Shown piece after piece: positions 1 through 5,547 of a stretch of DNA of 6,790 nt. The position numbers were made by a program, and so were the translations under genes. The DNA comes from CAIOSQ01 sp964434345 (lineage in GTDB: Bacteria; Pseudomonadota; Alphaproteobacteria; CACIAM-22H2). The DNA lies in NCBI GenBank assembly GCA_964434345.1, contig CAYSUY010000212.1, positions 1 to 6,790 of the forward strand, in the 5' to 3' direction. The first letter of the stretch is position 1; each line of letters opens with the position of its first letter. Under the pieces are notes generated by a model that saw only the letters and a program-made list of their open reading frames with translations, was not told where the DNA came from and did no database searches.

Positions 1-1299
1 CTTCATTGCATCGCGAATCTCGACGCCCAGGTGCTGCGGAGCGACGCCGATGTGCCGGGCGTTCCGAAGCCCCTTGCCGATACGCGCGACGGGGGGCGCG
101 CGTATCACTGGGACGACGACGATCTGCACGCGAGCGCCGAGTTCGCCGTGGTGACGTTGCTGAAGCACGGTGCCACGAGCTTCGGCATGGTCACCGGCAG
201 CGCCGCGAAGGGGTGGAGCGAATACGATGCGGAGCCCTATGCGGTCGCCGACGCGGCGGATCGATTTGGCGTGCGGGCCTGGGTCGCCCATTTCTATCNN
301 NNNNNNNNGCTTGCGCTCATTGTCATGATCGAAACGCCCGAGGCGGTCGAGTGCGCGCTTCCAGATGGAACGCGGGAGCGGATCTGGGACCATCGGGCCG
401 CGCGCGACGGTCTCGACCGCAACATCGCGCTGATCCGGCATCTCCAGGCTCGCGGCAATCCGCGCCTGAGCGGTTTCCTCTTTCCCTATCAGGCCGGCAA
501 TTGTTCGGCCGATCTCCTCCAGGAGACGATGCGGCAGTCGCGCGCGCTGGGCGGCGTCCATATCCGGACCCATGTCGCGGAATATGCCCAGGACCTCGCC
601 GCGTCGATGGCGAGATACGGCAAGCCGCCGCTCGAATGGCTCATGGAGACCGGGATGACGGGGCCCCAGGTCTGCCTGACCCACGCGATCCATGTCCGGG
701 ATTTCGCCGAGATCGAGGCGCTCGCGCGAACCGGAACGAGCATCTGCCATTGCCCGGTCGTCAATGCCCGCGAGGGCGATGTCCTGCGCTCCTTCGACCG
801 GTATCGCGCGGCGGGGCTCAGGATCGGGCTTGGCACGGACACGTTCCCGCCCGACCTCGTCGAGGAGATGCGGATCGGTTCGCTGCTGTGCAAGGTCGTC
901 GACGGCAGGCGCGGCGCGGGAAAGATCGCGGATTTCCTCCATGCCGCGACGGTGGGTGGGGCGGATGCGCTGGGACGGCCCGATCTCGGTCGCCTTGCTG
1001 CGGGTGCCGCCGCGGATATCTGCATCTGGAGGCTGCCCGGACTTCGTCATGGGCCTGTCGACGATCCGGTGCGCAGCTTCGTGCTCGCGGGCAGCGGTCG
1101 CGATTGCGAGACCGTGATCGTCGCAGGCCGCGAGGTGCTCGTGGATGGCCGCGTGCCCGGTCTCGACGACGCGGCGCTGATGCATCGCGCGCGCCGCGCC
1201 TGGGATCGTTATCGCGGACGTCTGGACCTCTGGGCCGGTGGCGCAAGCGCCCAGATCTACCCCTCGGCGATCCCGATGCGACGCCGTCCGGTGGCCTGA
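1..1299 (+). CDS. Amidohydrolase of the AtzA/TrzA/MtaD (chlorohydrolase-like) group, 5' partial, interrupted by an N gap
   Basis: This is the C-terminal part of a cytosolic metal-dependent hydrolase that deaminates, dechlorinates or opens an amide or ring C-N bond; the substrate cannot be read from sequence. The frame is open from the first base, so the true start lies upstream. Family landmarks appear in order: T-H-V-A-E with the strand-5 His at 571-573 and Glu at 580-582; L-T-H-A-I-H with the strand-6 His at 682-684; I-C-H-C-P at about 742-756; and G-T-D-T with the catalytic Asp at 838-840. Near the end, A-A-G-A-A-A-D is the usual element that returns to the small beta-sandwich domain. About 430 residues are visible against a usual 440-480, so only the first few tens are missing. 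The N gap at 299-308 keeps the frame, but its true length is unknown. The residues where the N-terminal His-x-His pair is expected read I-A-N (codons 10-18), which is unusual. The gene converges with the lipoprotein gene, 28 bases from stop to stop, and shows no operon link to the transporter. The fold is secure; the function is open. Confidence 0.88.
   Translation, partial: LHCIANLDAQVLRSDADVPGVPKPLADTRDGGRAYHWDDDDLHASAEFAVVTLLKHGATSFGMVTGSAAKGWSEYDAEPYAVADAADRFGVRAWVAHFYXXXXLALIVMIETPEAVECALPDGTRERIWDHRAARDGLDRNIALIRHLQARGNPRLSGFLFPYQAGNCSADLLQETMRQSRALGGVHIRTHVAEYAQDLAASMARYGKPPLEWLMETGMTGPQVCLTHAIHVRDFAEIEALARTGTSICHCPVVNAREGDVLRSFDRYRAAGLRIGLGTDTFPPDLVEEMRIGSLLCKVVDGRRGAGKIADFLHAATVGGADALGRPDLGRLAAGAAADICIWRLPGLRHGPVDDPVRSFVLAGSGRDCETVIVAGREVLVDGRVPGLDDAALMHRARRAWDRYRGRLDLWAGGASAQIYPSAIPMRRRPVA
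299..308. other. Assembly gap, 10 unknown bases
   Basis: A run of exactly ten N falls inside the amidohydrolase gene. The same reading frame continues on both sides with family-like protein, so it is either a true 10-base uncertainty or a conventional placeholder whose real length is unknown. Residues around this point, between the first and second barrel strands, should not be used for active-site arguments. Confidence 0.97.
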
Positions 1300-1302
1300 C
1301 CT

Positions 1303-1317
1303 GCGGCTCGCAGCCGT
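1303..1317. terminator. Possible small bidirectional hairpin between convergent genes
   Basis: The 28 bases between the amidohydrolase stop and the lipoprotein stop contain a 5-bp inverted repeat (CGGCT at 1304-1308, AGCCG at 1312-1316, loop CGC) with a possible G-U pair outside it. An overlapping alternative is CTGCG at 1301-1305 with CGCAG at 1309-1313. In addition, TGACC at 1297-1301 mirrors GGTCA at 1326-1330, so both stop codons sit in the arms of a larger imperfect hairpin. No T-run follows on either strand, so this is not a canonical intrinsic terminator. The position between convergent genes is its main support. Confidence 0.25.
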
Positions 1318-1327
1318 CGCCGCGCGG

Positions 1328-1699
1328 TCAGTCCACGGGACGCCAGCCGTTGTCGGCGAGGCACAGCGCCACGAACCGGTCTCGCGCCGCCTCGTTCCGA
1401 TCCACATGGCCATAGCGCGCGGGGACATAGTGTCCGGGCCGGGACTCGCAGCGCCGGCTCCCATGCGATTTCCGGCAATTCCGGTATCCCGGTGCGTAAT
1501 ACCCGGCCGAGACCTGGGTCCAGAACAGCTCCGCCGGCAGGCGCTGATAGCCGTGGCTCTCGCAGCGCAGCTGGGCGATCTTGAAATCGGCCTCGGTCGC
1601 CCCGGGCTTGGTCCAGCGCTGGGCGCAGCCGCCGAGCGCCATCGCCGCCAGCGTGACGAGAAGCAGCGCCCGTGCCGTCGCGGCCGGCGCCTTGGGCAT
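1328..1699 (-). CDS. Small putative outer-membrane or periplasmic lipoprotein, function unknown
   Basis: This encodes a 123-residue protein from the ATG chosen here. It begins with a compact lipoprotein signal: basic residues K3 and R10, a hydrophobic run at about 11-22, then the lipobox L-G-G-C with Cys25 as the lipidation site (codon at 1625-1627). The mature part begins A-Q-R-W-T-K-P-G-A-T and is followed by an acidic/Cys segment. It ends in an N-x-x-R-x-x-x-x-x-x-C-L-x-x-x-G-W type motif, a pattern I associate with short proteobacterial lipoproteins of unknown role. Four further cysteines follow the lipidated one, enough for two disulfides. Two upstream starts are in frame (ATG at 1732, GTG at 1756), but they would give an unusually long n-region, and none of the three has a convincing Shine-Dalgarno. 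The gene lies downstream of the last permease on the same strand, with a gap of about 130 bases and a GC palindrome between them, so it is probably a separate unit. That it is a lipoprotein is well supported; its role is not known. Confidence 0.8.
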   Translation of the reverse strand: MPKAPAATARALLLVTLAAMALGGCAQRWTKPGATEADFKIAQLRCESHGYQRLPAELFWTQVSAGYYAPGYRNCRKSHGSRRCESRPGHYVPARYGHVDRNEAARDRFVALCLADNGWRPVD

Positions 1700-1805
1700 G
1701 TCGTGGATGAGACGATGGATGGCATGAGCCATGGCGGATGGCAGCCCGTGTTGCACGTCGTGGCGACACCGGGATAACGGAGCTGCCCCCTGCCTTGTTC
1801 CGCGG

Positions 1806-1821
1806 TCCGCGCGCGCGCGGA
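1806..1821. repeat. 16-base perfect GC palindrome just after the transporter operon
   Basis: The 16 bases form a perfect palindrome with an alternating CG core flanked by T and A. On the minus strand it begins 4 bases after the stop of the last permease, where a transcript-end hairpin would be expected. No U-tract follows on that strand, so as an intrinsic terminator it would be non-canonical. It may instead slow polymerase, protect the mRNA 3' end, or be a chance product of high GC content. It sits within the 126-base spacer at 1700-1825, in which I find no gene and no convincing promoter. Confidence 0.45.
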
Positions 1822-1825
1822 GCCA

Positions 1826-2593
1826 TCACGCCCGGATCATGCCCCAGCGCTTGATGGTGGCGTTTTCGAGCGGCACGAACAGGATGCGGTCGAGCGCCAG
1901 CCAGAGCAGGCCGATGACGATCATCCCCATCAGGATCGTCTCGGTCTTGTACCATTGCACCGCCTCGATGGTCATGTAGCCGAGGCCCGAGGTGCCGGCG
2001 ATCATCTCGCCCGCCACCAGCGCGCGCCAGCCATAGGCCATCGACGTGCGCAGACCCAGGATGATCTGGACCAGCGCGCCGGGCAGGACGAGTTCGGTCA
2101 GGACCTGCGTCCCGCTGCCGCCATGGCTGCGTACCGCGCGGTGCAGCGTGTTGGGGATCGATTGCACGCCGGTCACGGTGTTGTGGATCGAGGCGAAGAA
2201 GATCGTGTTGGCGATGACGAAGACGACCGAGCCCATGCCGATGCCGAACCAGATGATCGCCAGCGGCACCCATGCGATCCCGGCGATCGACTGCAGGAAG
2301 GTCAGCAGCGGCCGCAGCAGATCGGAGACGTGCCGGTTCATCGCGATCGCGACGCCCAGCGGAATGGCGATCCCGTTGCCGATCGCGAAGCCCAGCGCGA
2401 GGCGCCAGAGGCTGTCGCGCACATGCAGTGCCAGCGAGCCGTCCATCACGGACTCGCCGATCCGGTCGAGGACCTGGCCCAGCGGCGGAAGCATGTAGGT
2501 GGGGTAGTCGATCGCCTGGGGCAGGACGAGCCAGAAGGCGATCGCGGCCGCGAAGGGCAGCAGGCCGGGCAGGTGGCGCGCGAAGCGGCTCAT
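1826..2593 (-). CDS. ABC transporter permease, SsuC/TauC (BPD_transp_1) family, second of two
   Basis: This inner-membrane permease subunit has 255 residues, normal for the SsuC/TauC group (about 250-275). Hydrophobic segments lie at roughly 10-26, 63-84, 95-115, 120-136, 172-192 and 218-240, consistent with six membrane helices. The ATPase-docking loop is at 152-171. It keeps Gly158 and Pro171 but reads R-A-V where the family's E-A-A is expected, and it has Gly-Gly rather than the usual Gly-Ala. Family-typical blocks such as W-V-P-L-A-I-I-W-F-G (108-117) and the G-E-M-I-A region (195-199) are present. The ATG overlaps the stop of the preceding permease by 4 bases (ATGA at 2590-2593), so translation is probably coupled and the two permeases likely form a heterodimer. 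A start upstream in this frame is possible in principle, but it would run antiparallel to no known domain and overlap the first permease throughout. It is the last gene of the operon. Substrate is unknown from this subunit alone. Confidence 0.93.
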   Translation of the reverse strand: MSRFARHLPGLLPFAAAIAFWLVLPQAIDYPTYMLPPLGQVLDRIGESVMDGSLALHVRDSLWRLALGFAIGNGIAIPLGVAIAMNRHVSDLLRPLLTFLQSIAGIAWVPLAIIWFGIGMGSVVFVIANTIFFASIHNTVTGVQSIPNTLHRAVRSHGGSGTQVLTELVLPGALVQIILGLRTSMAYGWRALVAGEMIAGTSGLGYMTIEAVQWYKTETILMGMIVIGLLWLALDRILFVPLENATIKRWGMIRA

Positions 2594-3408
2594 TCGCGTC
2601 TCTCCGCGGTCGTCACGGAGCCCCAGCGTTCGACCGTCATGCGCTCGATGGGCTTGAGGTAGAGATTGTCGATCCCCAGCCAGAGCAGTCCCATCACGAT
2701 CATGCCGACGATGGTGCGCGCGGTCTGGTGGTTGGCGGCACCCTCGAAGATCAGGTACCCGATGCCGCTCTTGGCGGCGACGATCTCGGCGAAGATCAGG
2801 CCGCGGAACGCGAACCCCGCCCCGACGCGAAAGCCGGTGATGATGTTGGGCAGCACCGAGGGCAGGATCACCTCGCGCAGCAATTGCAGCCGCGTCGCGC
2901 CCAGCGACAGGGCCGCGTTCACGAAGACCTGCGGGACCGTCCGCACGCCGACCAGCGTGTTGTAGAGCATCGGGAAGAAGACGACATAGGTCAGCGCGAT
3001 CAGGATCGTCTTGAACCCGTAGCCGAACCAGATGACGAAGATCGGGATCCAGGCGACCTCGACGATCGCGAACAGGAAATTGATCGCCGGCGACAGCGTC
3101 CGGTCGGCAAGGCGGCTGATCCCGATTGCGAGGCCACAGGCGATGCCGAGCACGGTGCCGATCGCGACGCCGCTCGCGTAGCGCCCGATGCTGTCGATCA
3201 GGTAGACCGGAAGGATGCCCTTTGCGACGAGGTCGAGAAAGGCGCGCCAGACATCGGCGGGTGCCGGATAGAAATAGGGCTCGAGCCCGACCAGCGGGAC
3301 GGAGGCCTGCCACAGGGCGAGGAACAGGACGAGACCCAGCGCCCCCTTTGCCGGCCGTGCGAGGCGGCGGGACAGGGGCAGGGACGGCGCGGCGAGGGCG
3401 GTGCTCAT
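2590..3408 (-). CDS. ABC transporter permease, SsuC/TauC (BPD_transp_1) family, first of two
   Basis: This inner-membrane subunit has 272 residues. A short basic N-terminus (R14, R15, R18, K21) leads into a helix at about 22-41; further hydrophobic segments are at about 78-97, 108-128, 133-150, 184-206 and 231-250. The cytoplasmic docking loop at 164-183 (N-A-A-L-S-L-G-A-T ... V-I-L-P) matches the family EAA loop well, with Ala-Ala, Gly170 and Pro183 conserved. The block W-I-P-I-F-V-I-W-F-G at 120-129 parallels that of the second permease, so the two are paralogues that have diverged strongly. I chose the ATG at 3408 because it overlaps the preceding stop as ATGA (3405-3408) and has a purine-rich AAGGGG just upstream. 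An in-frame GTG four codons earlier is possible but fits less well. It is the fourth gene of a five-gene overlapping series and is expected to pair with the second permease and two copies of the ATPase. Confidence 0.94.
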   Translation of the reverse strand: MSTALAAPSLPLSRRLARPAKGALGLVLFLALWQASVPLVGLEPYFYPAPADVWRAFLDLVAKGILPVYLIDSIGRYASGVAIGTVLGIACGLAIGISRLADRTLSPAINFLFAIVEVAWIPIFVIWFGYGFKTILIALTYVVFFPMLYNTLVGVRTVPQVFVNAALSLGATRLQLLREVILPSVLPNIITGFRVGAGFAFRGLIFAEIVAAKSGIGYLIFEGAANHQTARTIVGMIVMGLLWLGIDNLYLKPIERMTVERWGSVTTAERRE

Positions 3409-3707
3409 AGCCCCTTCCACCGCGCGACGCCGACGATCCAGTAGTTCCGCGCGATGGCGCGCAGGTCCTGCGGCTCGACATCCATCAGGAAGACCGAGTG
3501 GCCCTTGACCTCGATGAGGCGGCCGATCGCCTGCATGCGGGTGACGTGAAACCCCTCCGGTGGAAAGGCGACGCGCAGCTCGTAATGTCCCTTCGGCGAC
3601 GGCACCTCGATCCCCGACAGCTTGCGTGCGCCGCCGGCATCGAGCCAGGCCTCGTAGCCGAGATAGGCGAGCGCCAGGGCCAACGTCGCCACCAGCGGGC
3701 GGATCAT
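3405..3707 (-). CDS. Unrecognised 100-residue membrane-anchored protein within the ABC operon
   Basis: I do not recognise this family. The protein starts with a hydrophobic segment at about 3-18 preceded by Arg3, most likely an N-terminal membrane anchor or uncleaved signal, since no clear A-x-A site precedes the soluble part. The remaining 80 residues look soluble and folded. They include a K-G-H-Y-E-L-R-V-A-F-P-P-E-G-F-H segment at 39-54, a helix-like R-M-Q-A-I-G-R-L at 57-64, and an N-Y-W-I-V-G-V-A-R-W-K-G C-terminus at 88-99. There are no cysteines. The gene overlaps the ATPase stop by 4 bases at its start (ATGA, 3704-3707) and the first permease by 4 bases at its end (ATGA, 3405-3408), so it is very likely a real coupled gene and not a spurious ORF. 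Its position between ATPase and permeases suggests an accessory subunit or assembly factor of this transporter; that is inference from context only. Confidence 0.82.
   Translation of the reverse strand: MIRPLVATLALALAYLGYEAWLDAGGARKLSGIEVPSPKGHYELRVAFPPEGFHVTRMQAIGRLIEVKGHSVFLMDVEPQDLRAIARNYWIVGVARWKGL
3411..3416 (-). promoter_or_regulatory. Ribosome binding site of the first permease
   Basis: Read on the minus strand, AAGGGG lies 2 bases before the ATG at 3408 as part of the run GGAAGGGG. Spacing is short if the last bases pair, but about 5 if GGAAGG is used. It sits inside the 3' end of the small membrane-protein gene and supports the ATG start over the in-frame GTG at 3420. Confidence 0.55.
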
Positions 3708-4486
3708 GCGTCGCCTCCGCGCACCAGCGTCAGGACGCGGTCGCGCAGCATGCCGAATTCGGGATCGGCGTTCAGCGTCGCCCAGTTGCGCCGGGATCGC
3801 GCGATGGGGATCGGTACGCTCGCCTTGACCCGGCCCGGCCCCGGCGTCAGCACAACCACGCGGTCGGCGAGGAAGACCGCCTCCTCGACGCTGTGGGTGA
3901 CGAAGAGCACCGTGACGCGGCTGGTCTCCCAGATGCGGACCAGTTCCTCCTGCAAGGTCAGGCGCGTCTGCGCGTCGACCGCCGCAAAGGGCTCGTCCAT
4001 CAGCATGATCTCGGGGGCATTGGCCAGGGTGCGGGCCACGGCCGCGCGCTGCTTCATGCCGCCCGACAATTCATGGGGAAACTTCTCGGCCGCCGCGGCG
4101 AGGCCCGTGATCTCGAGGAATCGGCGCGCTATGGCGTGGCGTTCGGCTTTCGCCATGCCCTTGAACTTGAGGCCGAGCGCGACGTTGTCGATCACGCGCT
4201 TCCACGGCAGCAGTGCGTATTCCTGGAATACGACGCCGCGATCCGCGCCGGGCTTGCCGATCGGCCGCCCGTCCATCTCCAGCGTCCCGCCGCGTGGCTT
4301 GAGGAAGCCCGCGATCGCGGAGATCAGGGTCGACTTGCCGCAGCCGGACGGGCCGACCACGGCAAGGAACTCCTTCTCCGCGACGTCGAGGGAGAGCGCG
4401 TCCACCGCCACATGGCGCTGGCCGCGCTCCTCGTCGACATACTCGAGCCGCAGATCGCGGATCGCGATCTTCGGCGCCGCGCTCAC
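3704..4486 (-). CDS. ABC transporter ATP-binding protein, SsuB/TauB/NrtD family
   Basis: This cytoplasmic ATPase powers the two permeases. From the GTG chosen here it has 260 residues, the usual family length (about 255-265). All nucleotide-binding elements are present and canonical: Walker A G-P-S-G-C-G-K-S-T at 45-53, Q-loop Gln88 in V-F-Q-E-Y-A-L-L-P-W (the L-P-W ending is typical of the nitrate/taurine/sulfonate group), signature L-S-G-G-M-K-Q-R at 140-147, Walker B I-M-L-M-D-E at 160-165, D-loop around Asp171, and H-loop His198. The P-G-P-G-R turn after V-V-V-L-T is also typical of this group. The start is GTG at 4486: it overlaps the binding-protein stop by 4 bases (GTGA, 4483-4486) and places Walker A at the normal distance. 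The frame is open further upstream, but that stretch lies over the binding protein and shows no domain. The stop overlaps the next gene's ATG. No Shine-Dalgarno is obvious, so translation probably depends on coupling. Confidence 0.95.
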   Translation of the reverse strand: MSAAPKIAIRDLRLEYVDEERGQRHVAVDALSLDVAEKEFLAVVGPSGCGKSTLISAIAGFLKPRGGTLEMDGRPIGKPGADRGVVFQEYALLPWKRVIDNVALGLKFKGMAKAERHAIARRFLEITGLAAAAEKFPHELSGGMKQRAAVARTLANAPEIMLMDEPFAAVDAQTRLTLQEELVRIWETSRVTVLFVTHSVEEAVFLADRVVVLTPGPGRVKASVPIPIARSRRNWATLNADPEFGMLRDRVLTLVRGGDA

Positions 4487-5520
4487 AGGCGGCGATCCGC
4501 CGGGATCGGCGGCAGGTCGGAGAAGAACTGCGGCGCGACCTGCTCGACATGCTTGTAGAATTGCGGATCGACGATCGACGCGGCGGGAACCGTCTTCGCC
4601 ATGCGCTTGTCGCCCACCAGGGCCGGGATCGTCCGCTTGTCGTAGCCGTCCAGCGTGTTGCGCGTGACGCGCAGGTCGTAGCCGGAGCGACGGATCGACA
4701 GCTTCATGACGTCGAGATCCACGCCCTGAATCCAGCGCATGTTGATCTCGGCGGCCGCGTCGTAGTTCTGGCGCAGCCATTGATGCGCCTCGGAGAAGGC
4801 GACCATGAAGCGGCGCAGCTGCTCGGCCTTCGATGCGATGTTGGCGCGCGTGGTCAGGATCGTGCCGGGATCGTAGCAGGCCTCGCAGCCGCCGGAGACG
4901 ACACGATAGGCGCCGGGCACGCGCAGGCTGGAGATCGAGCCCCAGGGCTCCCATGCCGCAAGCGCATCGACATCGCCCTGGCGCAGCGCGGTCGTCTGGT
5001 TGCTCGGCGCGATGTTGACCAGCGTGACATCGCTGTCCTTCATCCCGTTGGCGGCGAGAACGCCCAGCAGGTAGCCCTCGGCGCCGGTGCCGCGCGGCAG
5101 GCCGATCTTCTTGCCCTTGAGCGCCTTGACGTCGCCTTCCTTGATCCCGGAGGCGGGCGTCGCGACGATCGAGTTGTTCATCGAGTAGCTCATGTTCACG
5201 GCGTCGCCGTGCAGATGCCCGATGAGGACCAGCGGTTGCCCGTTCGACACGCCGGCCAGGAACGGGATGGAGCCCATGATGTTGACGTCCTGCGCGCCGC
5301 TGAGCAGGCCGTTAATCATCTCCACGCCGGTCTGATACATGACCAGCTTCGCGTCGAGGCCGTGCTTGGCGAAGATGCCGCGCTCGACGCCGATGAAGGC
5401 GGCGGCGTGATCGGTCGCATTGGCCGCGCCGATGCGGATCGGCAGCGCCTGCTGCGCGGCCGCCGACGCGGCGATGCCGAGCGCCAGAGCGGCGCCGGCC
5501 AGGATGGAACGTCTGAACAT
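4483..5520 (-). CDS. ABC transporter periplasmic substrate-binding protein, SsuA/TauA/NMT1-like
   Basis: This 345-residue periplasmic protein captures the substrate and delivers it to the permease pair. It starts with a Sec signal peptide: basic R3 and R4, a hydrophobic core at about 6-18, and a probable cleavage after A-S-A-A-A at residue 22. The mature chain begins with P-I-R-I-G-A-A-N-A-T-D-H and continues with the family's E-R-G-I-F-A-K-H-G-L-D-A-K-L segment. A K-G-K-K-I-G-L-P-R-G-T-G segment follows at roughly a third of the length, then G-D-V-D-A-L-A-A-W-E-P-W-G. All are hallmarks of the NMT1/SsuA/TauA group. The only two cysteines, Cys212 and Cys215, form a C-E-A-C pair. The ATG at 5520 has a strong Shine-Dalgarno. 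The sulfatase stop is 27 bases upstream and the ATPase GTG overlaps this gene's stop. Members of this group bind sulfonates, taurine, nitrate, pyrimidines or aromatic carboxylates; the neighbouring sulfatase makes a sulfate ester the best guess. Confidence 0.93.
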   Translation of the reverse strand: MFRRSILAGAALALGIAASAAAQQALPIRIGAANATDHAAAFIGVERGIFAKHGLDAKLVMYQTGVEMINGLLSGAQDVNIMGSIPFLAGVSNGQPLVLIGHLHGDAVNMSYSMNNSIVATPASGIKEGDVKALKGKKIGLPRGTGAEGYLLGVLAANGMKDSDVTLVNIAPSNQTTALRQGDVDALAAWEPWGSISSLRVPGAYRVVSGGCEACYDPGTILTTRANIASKAEQLRRFMVAFSEAHQWLRQNYDAAAEINMRWIQGVDLDVMKLSIRRSGYDLRVTRNTLDGYDKRTIPALVGDKRMAKTVPAASIVDPQFYKHVEQVAPQFFSDLPPIPADRRL

Positions 5521-5529
5521 GTCGCTTGT

Positions 5530-5539
5530 CTCCCCCCTT
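5530..5539 (-). promoter_or_regulatory. Strong ribosome binding site of the substrate-binding protein
   Basis: On the minus strand AAGGGGGGAG ends 9 bases before the ATG at 5520. It occupies most of the 27-base gap after the sulfatase stop and fixes the start. It is the only strong, well-spaced site among the operon genes visible here, in keeping with the binding protein being needed in excess over the membrane subunits. Confidence 0.75.
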
Positions 5540-5547
5540 GTCGGCGG

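Noticed and set aside
1700..1825. Promoter or small RNA in the spacer before the lipoprotein gene
   Set aside because: I found no convincing -35/-10 pair or structured RNA beyond the GC palindrome; any call would be guesswork.
1257..2273. Minus-strand open frame of 338 codons spanning the lipoprotein and the end of the second permease
   Set aside because: It lies in a different frame from both real genes, is Arg/Gly/Ala-rich, and lacks a signal peptide or domain.
2272..3444. Long plus-strand open frame of 390 codons opposite the two permeases
   Set aside because: It runs antisense to two permeases with clear family motifs, its translation is dominated by Arg, Asp and Gly with no recognisable domain, and GC-rich DNA commonly leaves such frames open.
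2594..3481. Upstream extension of the second permease frame
   Set aside because: The frame is open upstream of 2593 but overlaps the first permease entirely and reads as Arg/Pro-rich nonsense; the ATG in the ATGA overlap gives a normal-length permease.
3498..4667. Plus-strand open frames opposite the ATPase and small-protein genes
   Set aside because: The minus strand here carries a complete, canonical ABC ATPase; the plus-strand translation is low-complexity and Arg/Ser/Ala-rich with no domain.
4487..4954. Upstream extension of the ATPase frame
   Set aside because: It lies over the binding-protein gene and shows no domain; the GTG at 4486 overlaps the binding-protein stop and gives a standard-length ATPase.
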